DNA of 64,000 nucleotides from Psychromonas sp. psych-6C06 (GCF_002835465.1 NZ_PIZM01000002.1:610398-674397); one strand, 5' to 3'; counted from the stretch's first letter, positions 9,335-19,732 are shown. A program made the numbers and translations. The notes: generated from the sequence alone by a model not told the origin.

Positions 9335-10558
9335 ATGGCAAAAGTTTTATCTATGATTTTAGCGGGTGGCGAAGGCTCTCGACTTTATCCTTTAACACAA
9401 TCACGCACAAAACCGTCTGTGCCCTTTGGTGGTAGTTACCGTTTAGTGGATTGTGTATTAAACAACTTCGTAAATTCGTCGTTACTACGTATTTATGTGT
9501 TAACTCAATTTAAGTCTCAATCACTGAACGAGCACCTTAACAAAGCTTGGGCATTAAACAGTATTACCGATACCTTTATTGATGCTATCCCCGCGCAGAT
9601 GCGAACCGGTAAACATTGGTATAGTGGTACCGCAGATGCTATATACCAAAACTTGCAATTCATAGAATCAGATGAAGCTGATTTAGTGTGTATTTTTGGT
9701 AGCGACCATATCTACAAAATGGATATCCGCCAAAAAATTGCATTTCATCAGAAAAAAGAGGCAGTATTAACCGTTTCTGCTATTCGCCTACCTAAAGAGC
9801 AGGCATATCACTTCGGTATCATCGAAGTTGATGATGAAGGGCGTATGGTTGGCTTTGCTGAAAAGCCATCCGTTGAAGAGGCAAAAACAATTCCAGGCGA
9901 TCCTGATCATGTTTTAGCATCTATGGGTAATTATGTATTTGACTCTAAAGAGCTACAAGCAGAGTTAATCCGTGATGCAAACACTGAAGGCTCAAGCCAT
10001 GATTTTGGGAAAGATATTATTCCAAATCTATACCCGCAGGGTAAAGTATTTGTTTATGACTTCACCAGTAATACCATTGCAGGGGAAAGTGGAGATGCGT
10101 ACTGGCGTGATGTAGGTACAATTGAGTCATATTGGGAAGCAAACATGGACTTAATTAAGTCTGAGCCTCCAATCTCACTTTATAATCGTAAGTGGCCAAT
10201 GCATACGCATTATCCGGCACTACCACCAGCAAACTTTCGTGATAGTGAGCAATTTGTATGTACTATTCGTAAATCACTGATTTCAGATGGATGTCATATA
10301 TCTGGCGCGACTATCAAAAAATCAGTATTAGGCTTCAACTGTTTTATTGGTACCAATACAAATATTTATGAATCGGTATTATTAGGCGATACCAAAGTAG
10401 GTAGTAACTGTATTCTGACTAAAGTGATTGTCGATAAAGATGTTAAAATTGCCGATAACATTCAAATTGGTGTCAATTTAGAAGAAGACAGAAAGCGCTT
10501 CACGGTTTCCGATGAAGGTATTGTTGTTATTCCTAAAGGCGCTAGAATAGGTTTTTAA
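9335..10558 (+). CDS. glgC: Glucose-1-phosphate adenylyltransferase, copy 2
   Basis: A second full-length ADP-glucose pyrophosphorylase of the same length (407 aa), lying 27 bp after the first. All catalytic motifs are kept (GGEGSRLYPLT, RTKPSVPFGG, GSDHIYKMD, FAEKPS, AYWRDVGT). The two proteins align without gaps by eye but differ at many surface positions, for example QRVNKNWYSG against QMRTGKHWYSG. That points to an old duplication rather than a recent one. Vibrios also carry two GlgC proteins. The copies could form mixed tetramers or differ in allosteric control; neither can be read from sequence. Confidence 0.94.
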   Translation: MAKVLSMILAGGEGSRLYPLTQSRTKPSVPFGGSYRLVDCVLNNFVNSSLLRIYVLTQFKSQSLNEHLNKAWALNSITDTFIDAIPAQMRTGKHWYSGTADAIYQNLQFIESDEADLVCIFGSDHIYKMDIRQKIAFHQKKEAVLTVSAIRLPKEQAYHFGIIEVDDEGRMVGFAEKPSVEEAKTIPGDPDHVLASMGNYVFDSKELQAELIRDANTEGSSHDFGKDIIPNLYPQGKVFVYDFTSNTIAGESGDAYWRDVGTIESYWEANMDLIKSEPPISLYNRKWPMHTHYPALPPANFRDSEQFVCTIRKSLISDGCHISGATIKKSVLGFNCFIGTNTNIYESVLLGDTKVGSNCILTKVIVDKDVKIADNIQIGVNLEEDRKRFTVSDEGIVVIPKGARIGF

Positions 10559-10585
10559 TTAAACCTATACTCGCTATACATTAAG

Positions 10586-10608
10586 CCACGGTTCGCTGTG
10601 GTTTTTTT
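10586..10608 (+). terminator. Rho-independent terminator after glgC copy 2
   Basis: CCACGG-TTCG-CTGTGG forms a 6-bp stem (one G-U pair) with a TTCG loop, directly followed by seven T. It separates the glgC pair from glgA, so glgA may have its own promoter or rely on readthrough. Confidence 0.8.
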
Positions 10609-10694
10609 ATTTTATACCTACACGACATTAACGTTTGAGGCTAGCAAAGCACACATAACAGAGTGTCAACGTCAGGTACCATAAGGAGTTACCT

Positions 10695-12167
10695 TTGGAT
10701 AATCGTAAATTAAAGATTCTTTTTGTTTCTTCGGAAGTGGAAGGCTTTTCAAAAACCGGCGGTCTTGCCGATGTAGCCAAAGCACTGCCTATTGAGTTAC
10801 GAAATTTAGGCCATGAAGTTAAGATCATCACCCCCTTTTACCGCACAATAAATCATCGAGAACATGCACAGCATCGATTTAATTTAACCCTCAATACAGA
10901 TTGTGCTCGCCCAGATATTCAGTTTCAAGTTCAACAGTTAGACCTTGATGGTATTCCTGTTTTAGCGCTCGATAATGCCCACTACTTTGACCGTGCAGGC
11001 CTCTATGGGGAAGACAATCATGCCTATCAAGATAACGGTGAACGTTTCGCATTTTTCTGTTTAGCCGCACTACAAGCCTGCGAAGCAGATGATTTTACAC
11101 CAGATATTATTCATTGTAATGATTGGCATACAGGCCTTATTCCGTACCTTTTAAAAACACGTTATCACGATCATTACCGTTTTACTCATACCAAAACCGT
11201 ACTAACGACCCATAATGCTTGTTATCAAGGTATCTTTGATAAATCTCAGCTTAACCTTATTCCAGAAGTAAGTGCTTGCATGGATGAGCGTGTCCTAGAG
11301 AACTATAACTATATCAATTATCTTAAAGTAGGCATTACCTACAGTGATAAAATTAATACCGTCAGCCCTAATTATGCCAGTGAGCTATTAACACCACTTG
11401 GCTCGCATGGAATGTCACATCACTTCTTATCGCGCATTCATGATTTTGAAGGAATATTAAATGGCTGTGATTATAACGATTGGAATCCAGAGACGGACCA
11501 ATACATTCCAGCAAACTTTAGTGCAGATGATTTAAGTGGTAAAGCTACCTGTAAAAAAGCATTACAGCAAGAGGTTGGCTTGCCGGTCAATGATCACCCA
11601 GTTTTTGGCATGGTATGCCGTTTAACAGATCAAAAAGGTTTTGGCTTAATTATTCCAATGCTAGATAGGCTGTTAAAACATAACTTGCAGTTGGTCATTG
11701 TTGGCTCTGGCGATCCTGCCATCACCGGCCAACTCACCGCTATCATGAATCATTACCCAGATAAGTTTAAGTTTATTGATATTTACAGTAACAAGCTTTC
11801 ACACATGGTTGAGGCTGGCTCTGACTTCTTCATGATGCCCTCTATCTTTGAACCATGTGGTTTAAATCAGCTATACAGTCTCGCTTATGGTACCTTACCT
11901 ATTGTTCGTGCTGTTGGCGGTTTAAAAGATACCGTGATTGATTACGACCAAGATCCAGATCATGCTAATGGTTTCGTTTTTTATGAAACCAACCCAAATC
12001 AATTATTAAATTTACTGCGTCGTGTAGTGCTACTTTATATTGAGCATCCAGAGGAAATGTTGCGCCTAAAACAACAAGCTATGCGCTCACACTTTTACTG
12101 GTCTGATGCTGCAAAGCATTATGCTAACTTATATTACAACGCGTTATACCGACAACAAAAATGGTAA
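10695..12167 (+). CDS. glgA: Glycogen synthase GlgA
   Basis: GT5-family glucosyltransferase of 490 aa that adds glucose from ADP-glucose to the growing alpha-1,4-glucan. The N-terminus carries the ADP-glucose-binding KTGGLADV motif (about residues 20-27). HCNDWHTGLIPYLL and TTHNACYQGIF are in the N-domain, and the C-domain has CRLTDQKGFGLI and the catalytic-region signature MMPSIFEPCGLNQLYSLAYGTLPIVR. The start is TTG at 10695, supported by AAGGAG at 10683-10688 and by the family N-terminus (KILFVSSEVEGFSKTGG). It works with the two GlgC proteins just upstream; no branching enzyme or phosphorylase is in the window. Confidence 0.95.
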   Translation: MDNRKLKILFVSSEVEGFSKTGGLADVAKALPIELRNLGHEVKIITPFYRTINHREHAQHRFNLTLNTDCARPDIQFQVQQLDLDGIPVLALDNAHYFDRAGLYGEDNHAYQDNGERFAFFCLAALQACEADDFTPDIIHCNDWHTGLIPYLLKTRYHDHYRFTHTKTVLTTHNACYQGIFDKSQLNLIPEVSACMDERVLENYNYINYLKVGITYSDKINTVSPNYASELLTPLGSHGMSHHFLSRIHDFEGILNGCDYNDWNPETDQYIPANFSADDLSGKATCKKALQQEVGLPVNDHPVFGMVCRLTDQKGFGLIIPMLDRLLKHNLQLVIVGSGDPAITGQLTAIMNHYPDKFKFIDIYSNKLSHMVEAGSDFFMMPSIFEPCGLNQLYSLAYGTLPIVRAVGGLKDTVIDYDQDPDHANGFVFYETNPNQLLNLLRRVVLLYIEHPEEMLRLKQQAMRSHFYWSDAAKHYANLYYNALYRQQKW

Positions 12168-12187
12168 TTTCCCCCTTTCATTAAAGT

Positions 12188-12222
12188 AAAAAGCCAATCA
12201 AAAATATTGATTGGCTTTTTTA
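12188..12222 (+). terminator. Rho-independent terminator after glgA
   Basis: AAAAAGCCAATCA and TGATTGGCTTTTTT form a 13-bp perfect stem around a 7-nt loop (AAAATAT), ending in a T-run. Confidence 0.9.
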
Positions 12223-12341
12223 TGCGCGTAGTTCACATAATCATAATTTAGTCACCTAAATCCTCTGCAAAGTTCACCTACAAACAGTAAGTCATCCTAA
12301 TATTTAACAGCACAATTAAATATATCTCGACAGGAGCTTTC

Positions 12342-14408
12342 ATGCGAAATAATCAGCCAGTTACTAGTCAACAAAGAAAATTTAAAGAGGGCTCAAGCCT
12401 TATTTCAGTCACAGACTTAAATGGTACGATTGAGTATGTAAATAGCAATTTTATTGAGATAAGTGGCTTTACCGAAAAAGAGTTGATAGGACAAAGTCAT
12501 AATATAGTGCGTCACCCGGATATGCCAGAAGCAGCCTTTGCTGATTTATGGAAAACAGTAAAGCAGGGGAGGGAGTGGCGAGGTATTGTAAAAAACCGAT
12601 GTAAAGACGGCAGTTATTATTGGGTTGATGCTTATGTGGTTCCCGTGATGAAAGAGGGCAAAAAATGTGGCTATCAATCTATAAGAAGCGTTCCTTCACA
12701 ACAGCAGATTACAGAAGCAGAAGCAATATACTCTAAAATGCGCAGTGATAAATCCCTTTCCCTACCTAAAAAGACACGCTGGTCAGATATTAATATGGCC
12801 AAAAAGACCACAATAGGCGTTACGGTAGTTGCCCTATTATTGGCTATTTTACTTGGCTTAGTGATCAACGAAGCACAACAAACAGATCATATTATCAATG
12901 CACAATTAACCCTTCTCAGTTCCTTACCAGAGCAACAAATACAACAGCAAGCTCTGCAGGTTTACCTCACTGAAATGCATTATGAAAACAACCTTATTTA
13001 CACTCTGATCGCCAGTATTACTCTAGGCGTTTTTTTTCTTTGGTGGCTGGTCAACAGCACACTAATTATTCCAATGTCCAAGTTAAGAAAACAGTTAAGA
13101 AGAATATCAGGTGGAGACTTAACTCAATCTATTGAGGCAAATAGTAACGATGAATTCGGCCGAACGGCAATGGCCGTTAAATTATTACAGGCAAGGTTAC
13201 GTACCATTTTCGATCAGTTTATCGGTACCACACAACAACTCGTTTCATCCGCTGACGGAGTCTCTAGCAGTAGCCATAATATGCAACATAGTATGCAACG
13301 TCAAAGTGATCAAACGAGTCTTATTGCCACGGCAATGAATGAAATGCTTGCATCAGTAGAAGAGGTTTCTAATAGCGCACTCACCGCTTCTCATGAAACA
13401 GCAACAGCCGATAGTAATGCCAACAACGGTGCAGAAGTCGTCAACACTGCGCATAATGCAATGACCCAACTCGTTGAAGAAGTACAACAAACAGCACAGG
13501 TTATCGACCAATTAGCAGAAGAAAGCACTAAAATTAGCACCATAACTGACACAATCAGCAGCATTGCAGAGCAAACTAATTTATTGGCGTTAAATGCAGC
13601 CATTGAAGCAGCCCGGGCAGGAGAGCAAGGTCGAGGCTTTGCAGTAGTTGCAGATGAAGTACGATCTCTTGCTTCGCGCACTCAAGAGGCGACCAATGAG
13701 ATCCGCACCATGATCAATAATCTACACGGGGGGATTGGTGGCGCCGTGTCAGCAATGGAAGGTAATATACAACAAGTTAGCTTAGCCTTAGCAGAGGTGG
13801 AGACCTCAAAAGATAGCTTTAATAGTATTAGTGTTGCTATTAATAGAATTAATGAGATGAACCTTCATATCGCCAGCGCGACCGAACAACAACAACAAGT
13901 TTCCGAAGAGATGAATCAAAATATACTTTCTATTAGTGACCAATCACAACTTGCCAATAGTGAAGCAACAGGATTACAAAATAGTGCACTCAAGCTTAAT
14001 GAGATGGCCCTTAATTTACAGAGCCAGCTAAATACTATCGACCTTGGCGCGACTGCCAGTGAATTCGATTTTGAAGGGGCCAAACAAGCCCATTTAGCCT
14101 GGAAGACCAGATTACGTACTTATTTAGATGGCGACCACTCAGTGTTAACCAAAGAGCAAGCCTGCTCACATCGAGACTGTAAACTCGGTTTATGGTATTA
14201 CAGTGAGGGGCAAAAACGCTACGGAAATAATGCTTCTTTCAAACAGATAGAATCACCACACGAGAAGCTCCACAAGGTAATAAAAAATATTATGGATGTT
14301 AATGAAAGCGGTAATAAAACAGAAGCAGAAAATCTTTATAAAGAAATAGAACCACTTTCACAGCAAATTGTAGATTTAATAGATAAAACCAAACACTCCC
14401 TTAAATGA
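12342..14408 (+). CDS. Methyl-accepting chemotaxis protein with PAS and CZB domains
   Basis: Chemoreceptor of 688 aa. An Aer-like PAS domain (about residues 15-118, [26 protein letters not shown]) is followed by two membrane segments (about 156-174 and 217-238) with a very short loop, HAMP (about 236-290) and the signalling hairpin ([20 protein letters not shown]). A C-terminal chemoreceptor zinc-binding domain is also present (His in [13 protein letters not shown], Cys in CKLGLWYY, later His in SPHEKLHKV). PAS in the cytoplasm suggests redox or energy sensing. CZB domains bind zinc and are linked to oxidant or zinc responses. Its PAS resembles that of the next gene, so the two may report the same type of cue to motility and to cyclic-di-GMP. 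Confidence 0.93.
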   Translation: MRNNQPVTSQQRKFKEGSSLISVTDLNGTIEYVNSNFIEISGFTEKELIGQSHNIVRHPDMPEAAFADLWKTVKQGREWRGIVKNRCKDGSYYWVDAYVVPVMKEGKKCGYQSIRSVPSQQQITEAEAIYSKMRSDKSLSLPKKTRWSDINMAKKTTIGVTVVALLLAILLGLVINEAQQTDHIINAQLTLLSSLPEQQIQQQALQVYLTEMHYENNLIYTLIASITLGVFFLWWLVNSTLIIPMSKLRKQLRRISGGDLTQSIEANSNDEFGRTAMAVKLLQARLRTIFDQFIGTTQQLVSSADGVSSSSHNMQHSMQRQSDQTSLIATAMNEMLASVEEVSNSALTASHETATADSNANNGAEVVNTAHNAMTQLVEEVQQTAQVIDQLAEESTKISTITDTISSIAEQTNLLALNAAIEAARAGEQGRGFAVVADEVRSLASRTQEATNEIRTMINNLHGGIGGAVSAMEGNIQQVSLALAEVETSKDSFNSISVAINRINEMNLHIASATEQQQQVSEEMNQNILSISDQSQLANSEATGLQNSALKLNEMALNLQSQLNTIDLGATASEFDFEGAKQAHLAWKTRLRTYLDGDHSVLTKEQACSHRDCKLGLWYYSEGQKRYGNNASFKQIESPHEKLHKVIKNIMDVNESGNKTEAENLYKEIEPLSQQIVDLIDKTKHSLK

Positions 14409-14434
14409 GTATAATGAAAGATAACCAACAATAA

Positions 14435-16897
14435 ATGAATGCGTTACGATTAACCAACCTATTACTATTATTGCTGATTATCTTTGCAAGGCCAGCCTAT
14501 GCCATTAACTCGATTGAATTAACGCTTAAAGAGCAACGGTTTATTGAAGATCATCCAACGATTACATTAGGCAGCGATATAGGCTGGGGCCCTTATGTTA
14601 TTGAAAATAGTGACGGAATAATTGGCTATGATGCGGATGTACTCGCGAAAATAAATGAAATCAGTGGCGCTAATTTTGTGTTAAAGCTCGACACGTGGCA
14701 AAAGGTCACCGAGCAGCAACAAAAAAGAGAGATTGATGGTTTAAGTACAGCAGTCGCCCACCAACGATTTGCTAAACACTCACTATTTTCTACCCCCTAT
14801 CTGTCCTTAGAAAAAATTATTTTTACACGCACTGACAACCCAAAATCTATCGAAAGTTTGGATGATTTAAAGGGCAAAAAATTTGGTATTTACAAAGCTA
14901 ACGATATAGCGAGAGAAACTGCAAATCAGATCAAAGATATTCAAATTATTGAGTTTGATGACACACAAAAACTTATTGAGGGGATCACCACAGGAAAAGC
15001 TGACTTTATGCTTGGCAATGCGGCGATGTTCTATCTGCTCAATAAATCGGGTAACCCATTTTTAAAACCGGCACTCTTTTTACAAAATGATCCTCTAGAT
15101 TTGGTTTTTGTTGTTCGTAATGATTTTCCTGAAGCAATCTCCATTATAAATAAGTCACTGCGTGCCCTCGGTGATGAGAAATTATTAGAAATAAAAAATA
15201 AATGGTTCTCTTTTTCCCCTCCAGTGCCCTCCTCACAAAAAGTTAAATTCTCAATGCAGGAGTTAGCTTATTTATCAGCAAAAAAACAGTTAAATGTGTG
15301 CGTTGACCCAGACTGGATGCCGTTAGAGAAAATAGAAAATGGCCTGCATATTGGTATGAGCGCTGATTACTTTAAACTTTTTCAGGCAAGTATTAATACC
15401 CCTTTTAAGTTAATCGAGACAAAGTCTTGGGATGAAACATTGCAATTTTCACAACAAAGAAAATGTGACATTATCTCGCTTGCGATGCCGACCAAAGAGA
15501 GAAAAAAATACCTTAATTTCACCACCCCCTTTATTAGAACGCCGGCAGTATTGGCTACAAAACCTCATATCACGTTTATCGATGAACTTAATATTATCAA
15601 CACTAAAAAAGTGGGTATTATAAAAGGTTATGCTTTTAATGAAATTATTCGAGAGCAGTATCCCAATATAGAAGTGGTTGATGTTAATAGTGCGAAAGAG
15701 GGGTTACAGCAGGTTGTCGAGGGTGAGCTATTTGGGTATATCGACACCTTAGCAACCGTCGGGTATATGTTTCAAACACAGTTTGTTGGTGAACTAAAAA
15801 TTTCTGGAAAATTTGATGACCAATGGAAGATGAGTGTCGCAACCCGCAACGATGAACCATTACTGAACTCGATTATGGATAAGTTAGTCACTCAGTTACC
15901 AGATGAAGAGCATCGTAAAATTTTTAATAAGTATATTGCAATTAATTTTAAACAAGGCTTCGATTACCAACTTTTTCAACAAATAATGATTGTATTACTT
16001 TTCATCTCTGCACTGTTTTTATTTCGTTATTACACTGTTGCTAGGTATAACCGTCGCATTGAAAGGCAGCTTTTCATTATTGACAATCATGTACTTACCA
16101 TCACTTCAGATACAGAGGGATATATTATACGTGTCAGTAATGCCCTATGTAAATTAACAGGTTATTGCAAAGAAGAGTTAATTGGAAAGCATCACAGCAT
16201 TTTTCGTCACCCTAAAACCGATATAGCAATTTATAAGGAGCTTTGGGCAACTATTACTGAAGGTAAAGTCTGGCAAGGTGAGTTGCTTAATTTAAATAAG
16301 AATGGTTCATCATATTGGTCACATGCCAAGATAACGCCTTCATATACACGAAAAGGTAAACTCATCGGTTATTCTTCGATATTCGATGATATCACTGACA
16401 AGAAAAGATTAGAAAAATTAGCGATCACTGACACCTTAACTCAACTTCCTAATCGCCTTTTTATCAATAATACCTTTGACCATGAATTTGAAAGAAGTAA
16501 ACGCTACAAAGGACATTTTTCGCTCATCCTTATCGATGCAGATAACTTTAAAACAATAAACGATACCTTTGGGCATAAAATGGGTGATGATGTTCTAATT
16601 AATCTGGCGACTATTTTAAAGCAAAACATTAGGCAACTCGATATCGTTGCTCGTTGGGGTGGTGAAGAGTTTTTGATTATTTGTCCAGAAACGAATAAAG
16701 AAAAAGCCTTTATCGTTGCAGAAAAAATAAGGGGTATTATTGAACAATTTGAATTTTCTTCCGACTTTAAGTTAACTTGTAGTTTTGGTATCGCACAATC
16801 CGAGCCGAATGATCATAAAGAAGCGATATTTCAACGTGTTGATAGCGCACTATATCAAGCTAAAAATGCAGGCAGAAACTGTATACGTAGCAAATAA
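14435..16897 (+). CDS. Diguanylate cyclase with two periplasmic SBP_bac_3 domains and PAS
   Basis: Membrane sensor of 820 aa: signal peptide, two successive solute-binding (SBP_bac_3) domains (about residues 30-265 and 280-510; the second begins LNVCVDPDWMPLEKIENG), one membrane segment (about 515-535), a PAS domain (about 545-655) and GGDEF (about 660-820). The active site is GGEEF at 742-746 and the inhibitory I-site RQLD lies five residues before it, so an active cyclase with product feedback is expected. The ligand is probably an amino acid or other small polar solute (inference from the family). It starts 26 bp after the chemoreceptor gene, probably in one transcript. Confidence 0.92.
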   Translation: MNALRLTNLLLLLLIIFARPAYAINSIELTLKEQRFIEDHPTITLGSDIGWGPYVIENSDGIIGYDADVLAKINEISGANFVLKLDTWQKVTEQQQKREIDGLSTAVAHQRFAKHSLFSTPYLSLEKIIFTRTDNPKSIESLDDLKGKKFGIYKANDIARETANQIKDIQIIEFDDTQKLIEGITTGKADFMLGNAAMFYLLNKSGNPFLKPALFLQNDPLDLVFVVRNDFPEAISIINKSLRALGDEKLLEIKNKWFSFSPPVPSSQKVKFSMQELAYLSAKKQLNVCVDPDWMPLEKIENGLHIGMSADYFKLFQASINTPFKLIETKSWDETLQFSQQRKCDIISLAMPTKERKKYLNFTTPFIRTPAVLATKPHITFIDELNIINTKKVGIIKGYAFNEIIREQYPNIEVVDVNSAKEGLQQVVEGELFGYIDTLATVGYMFQTQFVGELKISGKFDDQWKMSVATRNDEPLLNSIMDKLVTQLPDEEHRKIFNKYIAINFKQGFDYQLFQQIMIVLLFISALFLFRYYTVARYNRRIERQLFIIDNHVLTITSDTEGYIIRVSNALCKLTGYCKEELIGKHHSIFRHPKTDIAIYKELWATITEGKVWQGELLNLNKNGSSYWSHAKITPSYTRKGKLIGYSSIFDDITDKKRLEKLAITDTLTQLPNRLFINNTFDHEFERSKRYKGHFSLILIDADNFKTINDTFGHKMGDDVLINLATILKQNIRQLDIVARWGGEEFLIICPETNKEKAFIVAEKIRGIIEQFEFSSDFKLTCSFGIAQSEPNDHKEAIFQRVDSALYQAKNAGRNCIRSK

Positions 16898-17111
16898 TTT
16901 CATCATCTAGTTAATCCTACCTAGCTTAAAAAGGTTAATGAAAAATAAAATAAAATAAATAACTTTTAAAATCATAGACCTCCTTTAATTCGCATAAAAT
17001 AGTTTAAATAAATATCATTTTTGGGTTGCTTCCCATGGCAGATTCACTATATTTTATTGAGTGAATTTTGACCAAATTTAATGTAGTTATTTAAACAAAC
17101 TGGAGAAACAA

Positions 17112-17348
17112 ATGAAATTAAGTTACCTATTGTTTACTACCCTGTTATGTCTAACACTTACTTTAGCGATATTCTCATTTGCACTTAATGATCCGTTTCA
17201 CTTACTCAGCTGTAATGTGGGTTGTGTGTTATTGCTCGGTTTATTATTTGGCGCATCATTATTTGCTTTTGATGACTATTGTAGAGAGAAGCAAGGTAAT
17301 TTATGTACTATGGCAGCCATGACACGTAAAATTCTCAATTACTTATAA
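17112..17348 (+). CDS. Small membrane protein, unknown
   Basis: A 78-aa ORF with a good RBS (TGGAGA, 17101-17106) before the ATG. Two hydrophobic segments (about residues 4-25 and 35-55) are followed by a short charged tail with several cysteines (C32, C36, C60, C67 approximately). I do not recognise a family. The RBS, the codon use and its isolation between a finished gene and an AT-rich gap support a real small gene. Confidence 0.6.
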   Translation: MKLSYLLFTTLLCLTLTLAIFSFALNDPFHLLSCNVGCVLLLGLLFGASLFAFDDYCREKQGNLCTMAAMTRKILNYL

Positions 17349-17778
17349 CCTAGGTTTTATTAGAATAAAATCGTAATAATCAGTAAAGCTAAAGATGTAT
17401 AAGAGTGCAGACAAAAAGTGAATATCAAAACCCAACAACCATAGTGTTCACCATGTTATGCACTTTTATACAACAAGATAACAGTTATTTTATTAACCCA
17501 CCCAAAAGCCCAAGCAAATATATTCCCTTAAACTGCTAAGTAACTTACTTAAGTCATCATTATAAAACCCAGAATTTATTTAATTTTTCAAATAAAAAAG
17601 TATTTTTTTAATTTAATTAAAACTCGCCTGTAAACCTCATTTCTATTAGCGTTAATAACTATTTGCAACAACTCAAAAAGCCCCAAAAAGCATTTTTTTT
17701 GATGGAATAAAATAAATAATTGATCCATTCATTTTATGCCTGCGTATCTTTCTCGACACTAACAAATGGAGAATGATA
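17349..17778. other. AT-rich intergenic region before the DUF4397 gene
   Basis: About 430 bp without a convincing ORF. It is rich in A/T tracts (around 17580-17625 and 17690-17725) and presumably holds the promoter of the lipoprotein gene. I see no clear operator, hairpin or RNA gene. Confidence 0.5.
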
Positions 17779-19155
17779 ATGAGAAACATGAAAAAATTAG
17801 CCTTAGCTTCTGTAATTGCAGCAACATTAACAGCTTGTAATAGTAGTGATAATGACGATATGGATATGAGTCAAATTCGTGTATTCCATGCTTCGCCTGA
17901 TGCCCCTAAAGTGGACGTTTGGCTAGATGGAGAAAAAGCATTATCGGGTGTTGACTACCAACAAACATCAGGACAAATTAGTGTCACATCGGGAACCCAT
18001 ACGGTTCAAATTGAGGCTATCTTACCTAATGGGGAGACGGTCACTGTACTTGATGAAACGACACTTGATTTAATGTCAGGCACCGAATATAACGTGATCG
18101 CAACGGGTAAAGCGGCTTTACTTGGTGAAGACAATGCAATGGCTTTTGGACCATTAATCGTAGCCAGAGATGACATCGCTCCTTCAGGCGCCCGTGTTCA
18201 AGCGGTTCATAGTGCCCCTGATGCCCCAACAGTTGATGTATTTATTACAGCACCAGGCGCAGACCTCAGTGATGTAACCCCCTTTGCGGACGATCTCGCT
18301 TATAAAGCAAGCTCAGATGCTGTAGAAGTACCTGCCGGTGATTACCAAATTCGCATTACCAGTGATACGGACAGTAGCGTAGTTTATTATGACTCTGGCT
18401 CAATCAATGTACCAGCGGGCTCTGATTGGGTTGCACTCGCAACAAATAATACAGCAGGTGGTGATGCTCCTGTTTCGTTAGTGGTTGATACAGGAAGTGA
18501 CACCGTACTTGTCCACGACATGGACACAGGTAGTGATATTCGTGTTGCACACACTATTTCTGACGCTCCTGGTGTGGATGTATGGGTGAACTCAACGGCA
18601 CCAGCAATGGATAGCCCACTGTATAACTTAACATATCCAAACCATACCGATTACTTAACAGTACCAGCAGGTGAATATACTTTTAATGTTGCTGTGAATG
18701 GCACATCACCAGCACAAGTTGTTGATGCACTCACTTTAATGCCAACTTTAGAGAACGCTAAAATTTATACCGCACTTGCGATTGGAAACCTAGGTGATAG
18801 CATCGAAAATGATGAATTATTTGTTGTTGCTGATGATAAACGCAGAGTTGCAACGGCAGCCAAACTACGTGCAATACACGCGTCAACACTAGCAGGAAAT
18901 GTTGATATTTACGTAAGTGATGATGCCAGCCCAAGTGAAGATGATACCATTTTAAAAAATGTAGCTTACAAAGGTGACTCAACAATCCTCGATGTGATGC
19001 CAGGAGAAGCCTACATCATGATCACACCTACAGGCGATGCAAATAATATTGCTGTCGGCCCCGCTCTACTGCCACTTAAAGCAGGTACTTTAACTACCTT
19101 AGTTGCTGTTGATACTAAAGCAGGCGGTGTTGATGTGATTAGCTTAGACGATTAA
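17779..19155 (+). CDS. DUF4397 repeat lipoprotein
   Basis: Exported lipoprotein of about 458 aa. The ATG at 17779 is chosen for spacing to GGAG (17768-17771); an ATG six bases upstream also exists. The signal peptide ends in the lipobox LTAC, and the next residues (NSSDNDDMD) are acidic. The mature part has about four repeats of a DUF4397-type beta-sandwich, marked by IRVFHASPDAPKVDVWLDG, VQAVHSAPDAPTVDVFIT, IRVAHTISDAPGVDVWVN and LRAIHASTLAGNVDIYV. These domains are common in surface proteins of marine bacteria; the function is unknown. The low pI and repeats suggest an extracellular structural or binding role. Confidence 0.85.
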   Translation: MRNMKKLALASVIAATLTACNSSDNDDMDMSQIRVFHASPDAPKVDVWLDGEKALSGVDYQQTSGQISVTSGTHTVQIEAILPNGETVTVLDETTLDLMSGTEYNVIATGKAALLGEDNAMAFGPLIVARDDIAPSGARVQAVHSAPDAPTVDVFITAPGADLSDVTPFADDLAYKASSDAVEVPAGDYQIRITSDTDSSVVYYDSGSINVPAGSDWVALATNNTAGGDAPVSLVVDTGSDTVLVHDMDTGSDIRVAHTISDAPGVDVWVNSTAPAMDSPLYNLTYPNHTDYLTVPAGEYTFNVAVNGTSPAQVVDALTLMPTLENAKIYTALAIGNLGDSIENDELFVVADDKRRVATAAKLRAIHASTLAGNVDIYVSDDASPSEDDTILKNVAYKGDSTILDVMPGEAYIMITPTGDANNIAVGPALLPLKAGTLTTLVAVDTKAGGVDVISLDD

Positions 19156-19167
19156 TCCATACGCTAT

Positions 19168-19192
19168 AAAACAGCCCGTAAGGGCTGTTTAT
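19168..19192 (+). terminator. Terminator after the DUF4397 gene
   Basis: AACAGCCC-GTAA-GGGCTGTT is a perfect 8-bp stem with a 4-nt loop followed by TAT; the T-run is short. Confidence 0.75.
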
Positions 19193-19322
19193 CTACAAGC
19201 ATCACTTAAACCATTCCTTCCCTCTCTTTAATAACTGCAAAATTGGATTAAAACAGCTATTCACAATATAATTTTCAGTGCAGACTAAAATCTTTAGTAT
19301 CAACAAAAGAGAGCACTCTTCG

Positions 19323-19723
19323 ATGAGATTCAATGAACATGGTATTTTTGAAGTAAAAATAAAAGCAACTTGTTAATAATCGATGCAACGGGTCCTTTTA
19401 ATGAAGAGTTAATTTTGCACTGCCAACACTCATTAATGGCATGTATCAAAGTACTTGAGGTTAAGCCGTGGAAACAAGTTGTGATACTACATAAAATGAG
19501 CCTATTTACACCAGAAGCCGAGTTAGCGCTGACTCGCAAGTTTAATTGAACAAAAATGACGCAGGTTATACAAATGTGCTGTCGTCACTGGCGATTTAGA
19601 GTGTAAAAAAGTCGTAACGAAACAAATGAACCGTTGCTATCAATCAGCTGGAGTCACCCATCAATACTTTAATACTTTAATACTCTTGAGCAAGCTAAAC
19701 ATTGGTTAGAGCTAACAACATAA
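19323..19723 (+). pseudogene. Decayed gene with several frameshifts
   Basis: Three reading frames, read in turn, give one continuous plausible protein of about 130 aa. It begins MRFNEHGIFEVKIKA, continues LLIIDATGPFNEELILHCQ...VVILHKMSLFTPEAELALT, then LYKCAVVTGDLECKKVV..QMNRCYQSAGVTHQYFNTL, and ends LEQAKHWLELTT. Breaks lie near 19372, near 19540 and at 19666-19681, where an 8-bp tandem duplication (ACTTTAAT twice) shifts the frame. The parent looks like a small cytoplasmic protein of unknown function. The order and sense of the fragments make chance unlikely. Confidence 0.75.
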
Positions 19724-19732
19724 TTCATCCAA

